Source: Actinomycetota bacterium
Lineage (GTDB): Bacteria; Actinomycetota; Acidimicrobiia; Acidimicrobiales; SZUA-35
Length of the DNA stretch: 7,252 bases
Direction of reading: 5' to 3'
NCBI GenBank assembly: GCA_027730885.1
Contig: JAQCHM010000168.1
Location: forward strand, 1-7,252
This document shows, piece by piece, positions 1 through 5,829 of the stretch. Every line of letters begins with the position of its first letter. The stretch's first letter is position 1. A program made the position numbers and the translations under genes. The notes under the pieces are model-generated. The model saw only the letters and a list, made by a program, of their open reading frames with translations. It was not told the origin of the DNA and ran no database searches.

Positions 1-1056
1 GACGACGGCAGCGGCTTGAAGGGTCGGGTGATCGATGGGCTGGGCGATGTTCAGGGCTTGCACCTGCGCGTGAGCGAAGGTCTGCTCGAGGTCGAGCACC
101 GGGCCCGCTGGGACGCCGACAGCCAGGAAGGCTTCGATCCATTCATCCGCCGGCCGAGTGACCGTCTCGGCTGCGATCATGGCATTGACTTCCTCGCGCC
201 GTTTTCGACGCGACCCCGGCTTGGCGTAGCGATCGTCGTCGGCCCATTCGGGATGACCGAGTACATCGCAGACCGAGCGGAAGTGCGCGTTGGTACCGGG
301 GGCCAGATTGAAGACGCCGTCGGCTGCGGGGAAGGTTCCCATCGGCACGCCGGTCGGATGGTGATTGCCCTGCTGTCCGGGCACCTCCCCCTCGATCAAC
401 ACGCGGGCGGCCTGGAAGTCCATCATCGCGATCAGCGATTCGAGCAGCGAGGTCCTGACCCACGAGCCGGCTCCGGTGCGATCGCGCCGGATGATCGCCA
501 TCAAGATGCCGAAGGAGAGATAGATGCCGGAAGAGCTGTCCGCCACCGCATGTCCCGAGCGGACCGGGCCTTGGCCGGGGAGGCCGGTGACGGACATCAG
601 GCCGGCCATTCCCTGGGCAACCTGGTCGTAGCCCGGCCGATGAGCCCATGGGCCGTCCTGCCCGAAGCCGGAGATGCTGGCGTACACCAACCGCTCGTTG
701 ACCGCGTGCAGTGCCTCCCAGTCGAGGCCCAGCCTGGCGGTGACGCCAGGTGCGAAGTTCTCGACCACGACGTCGGCTCGTCGAACCAGATCGAGGAATA
801 ACGAGTGGCCCTCGGGATGCTTCAGATTGAGGGTCAGCGACTCGTTGTTCCGTCGAAGGTTCTGGAAGTCGGAACCGAGTCGGCTACCGAGCAGACCCTC
901 TCCTCCGTCCTCCGCCGGGCGTTCGATGGTGATGACTCGGGCGCCCCAGTCGGCCAACTGACGAACCGCGGTCGGCCCGGCGCGAAACGCGGTCAGGTCG
1001 CGCACCAACAAGTGGTCGAGGGGCATGCCCTCCGGTGGTTGGGGCGTGCCTGTCAT
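1..1056 (-). CDS. CaiB/BaiF family III CoA-transferase, C-terminus cut by the window edge
   Basis: This cytoplasmic enzyme moves coenzyme A between carboxylic acids through an aspartyl-CoA thioester. About 352 residues are visible in the minus-strand frame. Family members usually have about 380-400 residues, so roughly 40 C-terminal residues lie beyond base 1. Visible family marks are the N-terminal RDLTAFRAGP stretch (about residues 19-28), LADWGARVITIERP (34-47), the RRNNESLTLNLKHPEG block (68-83), VVVENFAPG (96-104) and GFGQDGPW (130-137). The likely catalytic Asp is about residue 173 in AVADSSSG, the usual place for the acyl-bearing aspartate. The ATG overlaps the TGA of the upstream dehydrogenase (ATGA) and has no clear Shine-Dalgarno sequence, so translational coupling is likely. 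A second Met at residue 11 (base 1026) has a GGAGG placed too close to it, so I prefer 1056. The acid substrate cannot be told from sequence. The family assignment is firm. Confidence 0.93.
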   Translation of the reverse strand, partial: MTGTPQPPEGMPLDHLLVRDLTAFRAGPTAVRQLADWGARVITIERPAEDGGEGLLGSRLGSDFQNLRRNNESLTLNLKHPEGHSLFLDLVRRADVVVENFAPGVTARLGLDWEALHAVNERLVYASISGFGQDGPWAHRPGYDQVAQGMAGLMSVTGLPGQGPVRSGHAVADSSSGIYLSFGILMAIIRRDRTGAGSWVRTSLLESLIAMMDFQAARVLIEGEVPGQQGNHHPTGVPMGTFPAADGVFNLAPGTNAHFRSVCDVLGHPEWADDDRYAKPGSRRKRREEVNAMIAAETVTRPADEWIEAFLAVGVPAGPVLDLEQTFAHAQVQALNIAQPIDHPTLQAAAVV

Positions 1057-1952
1057 ACGTCGGGCGCCGAGCCCCGCACCACGAAGTCGGCCTGCTCCTC
1101 CAGGGCCTTGACCGTGGCCAATACGTCCTCGGCGGCGAACCCGTTCTCCCGGTAGTGGTTCAGCAGCGATTGCGTGTGTTCCCCCATCGGCACGGGGACG
1201 CTGAGCTCGTGGGCCAGGTCGACCGCGAGGCCGATGTCCTTGCTCGCCAGTGTGTTGGTGAATGACGGAGCCAGCCGATCCCGGAGGATCGCACGGGTGC
1301 TCGAGTCCCAGACGAAGCTGGCCCCGCTGCTGGCCTGCACGACCTCCCGGAGCACCTTGGGATCGACGCCTGCCTTGGCGCCGAGGAGGAGGGCCTCGGT
1401 CGCGGCCATCATGTTGCTGAACGCCAACATGTTGTTGACGACTTTGACCACGTTGCCGGCACCAACGTCGCCGCAATGCACGACCTTGGCGGCGAACGCC
1501 CCGAGGATCGGTTCGAAGGTGTGGAACACTTCGGCCGGTCCGCCCACCATCACCGCGAGCGTGCCCTTGCGAGCGCCGCCGACTCCTCCTGACACTGGGG
1601 CGTCGAGGAACGAGAACCCTCGCTCGGTCGCCTCGTCGGCGAGGCGACGGCTCAGCGTCGGCGAACTGGTCGTCAAGTCGAGGATGACCGCGCCCGGCTG
1701 CATGGTCTCGAACAAGCCGCCGGCCCCGATGACGATGGCCTCGACGTCGGCGGGCATCGGGAGCGAGAGAAGAACGGCCTCGGCACCGGCTGCGGCGTCG
1801 CCGACCGTGGCGCAGGCTCGTGCACCGGCGGCGACCAGGGGGGCGATCGATTCCGACCTCAGATCATAGGCCCCGACGTCGTGGCCTGCAGCAACGACAT
1901 GGCCCGCCATGGGCCCCCCCATGTTGCCGACCCCGATGAATCCCAGTCGCAT
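1053..1952 (-). CDS. NAD(P)-dependent beta-hydroxyacid dehydrogenase, 3-hydroxyisobutyrate dehydrogenase-like
   Basis: The protein has 299 residues, the usual length for soluble beta-hydroxyacid dehydrogenases, which oxidise 3-hydroxy acids such as 3-hydroxyisobutyrate to semialdehydes (or run in reverse). The Rossmann dinucleotide motif GFIGVGNMGGPMA lies at residues 4-16, and the second beta strand ends in Asp30. The substrate-loop motif DAPVSGG is at 117-123. The catalytic Lys is Lys170 in GNVVKVVNNM, with Asn174 close by, and the C-terminal SKD motif is at 237-239. An in-frame ATG at 1967 would add five residues, but its AAGGAG lies only one base away. The ATG at 1952 has AGGGAG (1959-1964) at a spacing of six and places the Rossmann motif at the usual distance from the start, so it is preferred. 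It is the first gene of a two-gene operon with the CoA-transferase. Candidates include 3-hydroxyisobutyrate, tartronate semialdehyde or another hydroxyacid as substrate; I cannot choose. Confidence 0.93.
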   Translation of the reverse strand: MRLGFIGVGNMGGPMAGHVVAAGHDVGAYDLRSESIAPLVAAGARACATVGDAAAGAEAVLLSLPMPADVEAIVIGAGGLFETMQPGAVILDLTTSSPTLSRRLADEATERGFSFLDAPVSGGVGGARKGTLAVMVGGPAEVFHTFEPILGAFAAKVVHCGDVGAGNVVKVVNNMLAFSNMMAATEALLLGAKAGVDPKVLREVVQASSGASFVWDSSTRAILRDRLAPSFTNTLASKDIGLAVDLAHELSVPVPMGEHTQSLLNHYRENGFAAEDVLATVKALEEQADFVVRGSAPDV

Positions 1953-2044
1953 CGCGTTCTCCCTCATGCTCCTTCGGCGGTTTACGGCTCGATCGTACGT
2001 GACCCATCTCGCCGGACCCGAATCAGACCTCGTAGCCTCCGGTC
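1953..2044. promoter_or_regulatory. Divergent promoter region between the dehydrogenase operon and the ACR3 gene
   Basis: These 92 bases must hold the promoters for both directions unless transcription enters from further away. On the minus strand TACGAT (1992-1997) is a fair -10 hexamer, placed to give a leader of about 30 bases before the ATG at 1952, but I see no good -35 match 16-18 bases upstream. On the plus strand no convincing sigma-70 pair was found. No clear inverted repeat that would suit an ArsR-type operator was seen. The promoter assignment rests on gene layout more than on motifs. Confidence 0.35.
1959..1964 (-). promoter_or_regulatory. Shine-Dalgarno site of the hydroxyacid dehydrogenase
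   Basis: On the minus strand AGGGAG precedes the ATG at 1952 by six bases. It decides between two in-frame ATG codons (1967 and 1952), since the upstream ATG has its purine-rich tract only one base away. Confidence 0.65.
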
Positions 2045-3148
2045 ATGCCGCAAGCCCCCGCCGCCCCTGTCGCTCCGCCCGCCGTTCGATCAGCCACCGG
2101 CGACCTCTCGACCCTCGACCGATACCTTCCGCTCTGGATCGGCTTGGCCATGGGCCTGGGCATCGCACTCGGCAAAGCCTTCCCGGGGCTGAACGAGCAG
2201 CTTGAACGGGTGAGGATCGGCAGCGTCTCGCTTCCCATCGCGATCGGTCTGATCGCCATGATGTACCCCGTCCTGGCCAAGGTGAAGTACCGCTCGATGG
2301 GTGTCGTCGTCGGCGACAAGCGATCGCTCGTCCTGTCGCTCGTCCTCAACTGGCTCGTCGGCCCCACCCTCATGTTCGCGCTGGCCTGGCTCCTGCTCCC
2401 CGACCTTCCCGACTATCGGACGGGCCTGATCATCGTCGGCCTCGCCCGGTGCATCGCGATGGTGTTGATCTGGAACGACTTGGCGTGCGGCAATCGCGAG
2501 CTCGCTGCAGTGCTGGTGGCCATCAACTCGGTGTTCCAGATCGCGGCGTACTCCCTGCTCGGCTATTTCTATCTCGAACTGCTCCCCCGTTGGCTCGGAC
2601 TCGACAGCTCGGGGATCGACGTCACCGTCTGGCAGATCACCAAGTCGGTGTTGATCTTCCTCGGCATTCCACTTGTCGCCGGCTACCTGACGAGGACGTT
2701 CGGCGAACGGCTCAAGGGCGTGACCTGGTACGAGGGCACGTTCCTGCCGAAGATCGGACCGGTTGCGCTTTACGGGCTGCTGTTCACGATCGTGATCCTG
2801 TTCGCCCTTCAAGGTGAGCGGATCACCGACCAACCCTTCGATGTCGCCCGAATCGCACTGCCCTTGCTCGTGTACTTCGGAGTGATGTGGTTCGGCTCGT
2901 TCCTCGCAGGTGTCCGTATGGGTCTGCCGTACGATCGCAATGCGTCGATTGCGTTCACGGCGGCCGGCAACAACTTCGAACTGGCCATCGCGGTGGCCAT
3001 CGGCGTCTTCGGCGTGTCGTCCGGTCAAGCGCTCGCCGGTGTCGTCGGTCCGCTCATCGAGGTGCCCGTGTTGGTAGCGCTGGTCTACGTCTCGCTCTGG
3101 GCCCAGCGCAGGTTCTATACGGGCGCCGACGCTCCCGCTTGCGGGTGA
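2045..3148 (+). CDS. acr3: ACR3 family arsenite efflux permease
   Basis: This inner-membrane carrier of 367 residues exports arsenite (in some members also antimonite) using the proton motive force. About ten hydrophobic segments can be drawn, at roughly residues 27-46, 60-78, 93-118, 126-143, 152-182, 200-216, 236-256, 268-290, 300-322 and 328-353, which fits the ten-helix ACR3 fold. The hallmark GLARCIAMVLIWNDLA (132-147) holds the conserved Cys136, and AAGNNFELAIAVAIG (306-320) holds Glu312. From memory, the functionally essential pair in the Alkaliphilus ACR3 protein is Cys129 and Glu305, which has the same 176-residue separation. The C-terminal GPLIEVPVL motif (335-343) is also typical. 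The ATG at 2045 is the first start after an in-frame TAG at 2033, but it has no good Shine-Dalgarno, so a short or leaderless message is possible. No arsR, arsC or arsenate reductase is visible beside it. The next gene starts 23 bases on, so cotranscription is likely. Confidence 0.95.
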   Translation: MPQAPAAPVAPPAVRSATGDLSTLDRYLPLWIGLAMGLGIALGKAFPGLNEQLERVRIGSVSLPIAIGLIAMMYPVLAKVKYRSMGVVVGDKRSLVLSLVLNWLVGPTLMFALAWLLLPDLPDYRTGLIIVGLARCIAMVLIWNDLACGNRELAAVLVAINSVFQIAAYSLLGYFYLELLPRWLGLDSSGIDVTVWQITKSVLIFLGIPLVAGYLTRTFGERLKGVTWYEGTFLPKIGPVALYGLLFTIVILFALQGERITDQPFDVARIALPLLVYFGVMWFGSFLAGVRMGLPYDRNASIAFTAAGNNFELAIAVAIGVFGVSSGQALAGVVGPLIEVPVLVALVYVSLWAQRRFYTGADAPACG

Positions 3149-3168
3149 CCTCAGCCACCGGGTGACCT
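3143..3168 (+). repeat. Pair of 9-base direct repeats at the ACR3/BVMO junction
   Basis: GGGTGACCT occurs at 3143-3151, over the ACR3 stop codon, and again at 3160-3168, just before the GTG start of the fusion gene, offset by 17 bases. Each copy contains the near-palindrome GGTGACC. The second copy also supplies the GGTGA that may act as Shine-Dalgarno. It could be chance or the trace of a short duplication; no function is shown. Confidence 0.4.
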
Positions 3169-3171
3169 AAC

Positions 3172-3558
3172 GTGCGACAAACGCCCCTGCCTTGGAGGCC
3201 AACGACGACGAGTCAGAACAACGAGACCTCGACCTTCGACGTCGTCGTCGCAGGCGCCGGATTCGCCGGCCTGTACCTGCTCCACCGCCTACGCAAGCAG
3301 GGACTTCGAGCACGGGCGTTCGAGACCGGCGGCGACGTAGGCGGAACCTGGTACTGGAACCGGTACCCCGGTGCTCGTTGCGACGTGCAGTCCGTCGACT
3401 ACTCCTACAGCTTCGACCCGGACCTCGAGGTCGAGTGGACGTGGTCCGAGAAGTACGCCACCCAGCCAGAGATCCTGCGCTACCTGCAGCACGTCGCAGA
3501 CAAGCACGACCTGCGTCGCGACATCTCGTTCAACGCGAAGATCGAGTCGGCCGTGTAG
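3172..3558 (+). CDS. N-terminal FAD-binding fragment of the BVMO/esterase fusion (128 residues)
   Basis: This is the part translated before the amber codon. It carries the FAD-binding Rossmann motif GAGFAG (residues 28-33), Glu51 at the end of the second strand for the ribose, and the BVMO motif GGTWYWNRYPGARCD (57-71), then the conserved YATQPEILRYLQHVADKHDL stretch (95-114). It stops at ...IESAV just after the first strand of the FAD domain's beta-meander, so it cannot fold into an enzyme on its own. The GTG at 3172 is the first start after an in-frame TGA at 3163. A GGTGA (3161-3165) six bases upstream matches the 3' part of the Shine-Dalgarno consensus, and no ATG is available before the FAD motif. 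The preceding ACR3 stop lies 23 bases away, which suggests one transcript. Confidence 0.82.
   Translation: MRQTPLPWRPTTTSQNNETSTFDVVVAGAGFAGLYLLHRLRKQGLRARAFETGGDVGGTWYWNRYPGARCDVQSVDYSYSFDPDLEVEWTWSEKYATQPEILRYLQHVADKHDLRRDISFNAKIESAV
3556..3558 (+). other. In-frame TAG (amber) inside the monooxygenase coding frame
   Basis: The codon sits between ...KIESAV and DAATRLW. In the second BVMO of this window the aligned stretch reads IESMVWDETSDLW, with Trp encoded by TGG at 7105-7107. In phenylacetone monooxygenase (recalled) the residue is Phe. TGG to TAG needs a single G-to-A change. The frame continues open for 744 codons after it. The convergent BVMO ends in TAG at 5830-5832, so TAG is used as a normal stop in this genome and general recoding of TAG is unlikely. 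Confidence 0.85.
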
Positions 3559-3627
3559 GACGCCGCGACGCGGCTCTGGCGTCTGCAGACCAGCGCCGGC
3601 GACGACATCACGGCCCGCTACTACATC

Positions 3628-5793
3628 ATGGCAACCGGATGTCTCTCGGTGCCCAAGGACGTCGACATCGAAGGCGCCACCAACTTCAAGGGCGAGGCGT
3701 ACTTCACGTCCAGTTGGCCCCACGGCGGCGTCGACCTCACCGGCAAGCGCGTCGCCGTCATTGGCACCGGTTCGTCCGCCATTCAGTCGATCCCGATCAT
3801 GGCCGCGCAGGCCCAGAGCCTGACCGTCTTCCAACGGACCCCCAACTTCTCCATGCCCGCCTTCAACGGCCCGATTCCCGAGCACAAGAAGGCCGCCATC
3901 AGCGGTCGCACGGCCGAGTACAGCGAGGAGGCCAAGTGGACCCAGGGCGGTGTGCCAGGTGAGATCTCGACCATCAGCGCACTGGCAGTTTCCGACGAGG
4001 AGCGCACCACGATCCTCGAAGCCGCCTATGCCAAGGGCGATTTGTTCGCCATCCTCACCGCGTTCTCCGACACCGGGGTCACGGAGGCGGCCAACGCCAA
4101 GGCGGCCGAGTTCCTCCGGAACAAGATCCGGTCGATCGTGCACGATCCCGACACCGCCGAGGCCCTGTGCCCGAAGGACTACCCGTTCGGCACCAAGCGG
4201 CCCTGCCTCGACAGCGGCTACTTCGAGGCGTTCAATCGCCCAAACGTCCGCCTGGTCGATCTCCGCAAGACCCCGCTGAACGCGATCACCCCGTCCGGCA
4301 TCGACACCTCGGCCGACTCGCTCGAATTCGATGTGATCGTCTTCGCCACGGGATTCGACGCCATGACCGGCGCCATCGTCGGCGTCGACGTCACTGGTAG
4401 CGACGGGCGCTCGCTGGCCGACAAGTGGGCCGACGGACCCAAGAACTACCTCGGGCTGATGATCGAAGGGTTCCCCAACTTCTTCACCGTCACGGGACCA
4501 GGAAGCCCTTCGGTGCTGTCCAACATGGCGGTCTCGATCGAGCAGCACGTCGATTGGATCTGCGACACCATCGATCGGCTTCGTTCCGAGGGGTTCGACA
4601 CCATCGAACCGACCGAGACCGCAGAGAACGGTTGGGTCCAGTTCGTCAACGACGCGGGTGACATCACGCTCTTCCCGAAGGCTGACTCGTGGTACATGGG
4701 CGCCAACGTTCCGGGCAAGCCACGGGTGTTCCTGCCCTTCGTCGGCGGCGTCGGCACCTATCGCAAAGCCTGCAACGAAGTGATCGAACGTGACTTCCTC
4801 GGATTCCGACGCATCGGCCCGGACAACGAGGTCGAGGTCGACGGCATCATTCGGCCGCTGCAACTCGACGTTCTGTTGTTGCTGGAAGCCATGGCCGCCA
4901 TGGATCTCCCGGCACTCGACGGCATGTCACCCGATGAGGCACGAGCTTTCATGGCTGCCGGCAGCGCGCTTCGCGCTCCCGGACCCGAAGTCGGCGAGCG
5001 AGTCATCGGCACCTTCCCGGGCGCGTCGGGCGAACTCACCTACTGCCTGTACCGGCCGGCGACACCTGGCCCGCACCCGGTCGTCGTCTACTACCACGGT
5101 GGAGGATGGGTCCTGGGCGATGCCGTATCCGACGATCCTTTCTGCCGCGATCTGTGCAACCGGGCCGACGCCATCATCGTGTCGGTCGACTACCGCCACG
5201 CTCCCGAGGCTCGATTCCCCGCGGCGATCGACGATGCCTCCGCTACCGTGCAATGGGTCGCAGCCAGTGCCACGTCGCTCGGAGGCATCGATGCCCCGGT
5301 CGCTGTCTGTGGCTGGAGCGCCGGCGGCAACCTGGCTGCGGTGGTCTGTCAGATGGCAGCGGCCGCCGGTGGCCCGGTCATCGCCGGGCAGGTGCTGATC
5401 ACGCCGGTCACCGACTGCGACATGACCCGCGGCTCGTATCAATCCAACGGGACGGACTTCGTGCTGACGGCCGACCTCATGCGTTGGTTCTGGGATCACT
5501 ACGCCGACGAGACCGAGCGGCTCGACCCCAGGGCATCGCCGCTGCGCGCGGCCGACCTCAGCGGACTTCCGCCGGCGTTGGTCGTTACCTCCGAGTTCGA
5601 CCCGTTGCGCTATGAGGGGATGGCCTACGCCGCCGCGCTGGGCGCGGCGGGCATCGGGTGCCACAACCTGCAGGCACGAGGGCATCTCCACACCAGCATC
5701 CACGCGGTGGACATCATCATCAGCGGAGCACCGGTTCGAGCCGAGAATGCTGCTGCCCTGAAGAGTTTCCTCGGAGCCGCGATCCCGGCCTGA
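3628..5793 (+). CDS. C-terminal part of the fusion: BVMO NADPH/active-site region plus HSL-type alpha/beta-hydrolase
   Basis: The open frame after the amber codon begins at base 3559. ATG 3628 is its first Met, but it lies inside the conserved strand YYIMATG and has no Shine-Dalgarno, so it is probably not a natural start. In full-length numbering (this Met = 153) the BVMO fingerprint is at 172-183 and reads FKGEAYFTSSWP, with Phe178 where the family has His. The NADPH-binding GTGSSA is at 198-203, with Arg222-Thr223 for the 2'-phosphate. Arg343 in GTKR matches the catalytic Arg of phenylacetone monooxygenase, and ATGFD follows at about 392-396. The hydrolase domain (about 562-873) has the oxyanion motif HGGGW (642-646), nucleophile Ser716 in GWSAGG, Asp810 in SEFDP and probable His840 in HLHTS, a complete catalytic triad. 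The hydrolase could still work if expressed alone. No signal peptide or membrane segment was seen, so it should be cytoplasmic. Confidence 0.82.
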   Translation: MATGCLSVPKDVDIEGATNFKGEAYFTSSWPHGGVDLTGKRVAVIGTGSSAIQSIPIMAAQAQSLTVFQRTPNFSMPAFNGPIPEHKKAAISGRTAEYSEEAKWTQGGVPGEISTISALAVSDEERTTILEAAYAKGDLFAILTAFSDTGVTEAANAKAAEFLRNKIRSIVHDPDTAEALCPKDYPFGTKRPCLDSGYFEAFNRPNVRLVDLRKTPLNAITPSGIDTSADSLEFDVIVFATGFDAMTGAIVGVDVTGSDGRSLADKWADGPKNYLGLMIEGFPNFFTVTGPGSPSVLSNMAVSIEQHVDWICDTIDRLRSEGFDTIEPTETAENGWVQFVNDAGDITLFPKADSWYMGANVPGKPRVFLPFVGGVGTYRKACNEVIERDFLGFRRIGPDNEVEVDGIIRPLQLDVLLLLEAMAAMDLPALDGMSPDEARAFMAAGSALRAPGPEVGERVIGTFPGASGELTYCLYRPATPGPHPVVVYYHGGGWVLGDAVSDDPFCRDLCNRADAIIVSVDYRHAPEARFPAAIDDASATVQWVAASATSLGGIDAPVAVCGWSAGGNLAAVVCQMAAAAGGPVIAGQVLITPVTDCDMTRGSYQSNGTDFVLTADLMRWFWDHYADETERLDPRASPLRAADLSGLPPALVVTSEFDPLRYEGMAYAAALGAAGIGCHNLQARGHLHTSIHAVDIIISGAPVRAENAAALKSFLGAAIPA

Positions 5794-5829
5794 CGCGCCG
5801 TTCGTCGACGGACCGCTACCGACTGCCGG

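Larger units (their letters stand above)
3172..5793 (+). pseudogene. Baeyer-Villiger monooxygenase/esterase fusion gene interrupted by one in-frame amber codon
   Basis: Read through the TAG at 3556, the frame runs 873 residues from GTG 3172 to TGA 5791 with no frameshift. Residues 1 to about 548 make a full-length class I BVMO resembling phenylacetone monooxygenase. Residues from about 562 to 873 make a full HSL-type alpha/beta-hydrolase that includes its own N-terminal helical cap. The implied job is to insert oxygen next to a ketone carbonyl with FAD and NADPH, then hydrolyse the ester or lactone formed. Separate BVMO and esterase genes side by side are known in ketone degradation (methyl ethyl ketone and acetone pathways); here both are in one chain. 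Apart from the stop codon, coding character is kept along the whole length, which suggests that inactivation, if real, is recent. Alternatives are a base-calling error or readthrough. The two separately translatable parts are described in their own entries. Confidence 0.72.

Noticed and set aside
16..801. A 261-residue plus-strand open frame at the left edge
   Set aside because: The minus strand in the same codon register encodes an unmistakable family III CoA-transferase, and the plus-strand translation shows no recognisable motif.
1965..1967. Upstream ATG as start of the hydroxyacid dehydrogenase
   Set aside because: Its purine-rich tract is one base away, which is too close, while the ATG at 1952 has AGGGAG at six bases and fits the family N-terminus.
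2090..3028. A 312-residue minus-strand open frame opposite ACR3
   Set aside because: It is codon-aligned antisense with a highly charged, low-complexity translation, while the plus strand is a clear ten-helix permease.
2045..3148. Bile acid:sodium symporter (BASS) family in place of ACR3
   Set aside because: The two families are related in fold, but the RCIAMVLIWNDLA motif with its Cys and the NNFELAIAVAIG motif with its Glu are specific to ACR3.
3556..3558. Pyrrolysine or selenocysteine insertion at the in-frame stop
   Set aside because: Selenocysteine uses TGA, not TAG. The position is Trp or Phe in relatives and not an active-site residue, and another gene here ends in TAG.
3289..4863. 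A 524-residue open frame on the minus strand opposite the monooxygenase
   Set aside because: It is codon-aligned antisense to the BVMO frame. In such an arrangement stops need sense codons TTA, CTA or TCA, which are rare in this GC-rich DNA, so long empty frames are expected. Its Arg/Gly/Asp/Val-rich translation matches no family I know.
4927..5703. A 258-residue minus-strand open frame opposite the hydrolase domain
   Set aside because: It is a codon-aligned shadow of the hydrolase, whose HGGGW and GWSAGG motifs are on the plus strand.
5794..5829. Possible bidirectional terminator between the two convergent monooxygenase genes
   Set aside because: Only a four-pair stem (CCGT/ACGG) and the 8-base palindrome CGTCGACG can be drawn, with no U-run on either side. 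This is too weak to call.
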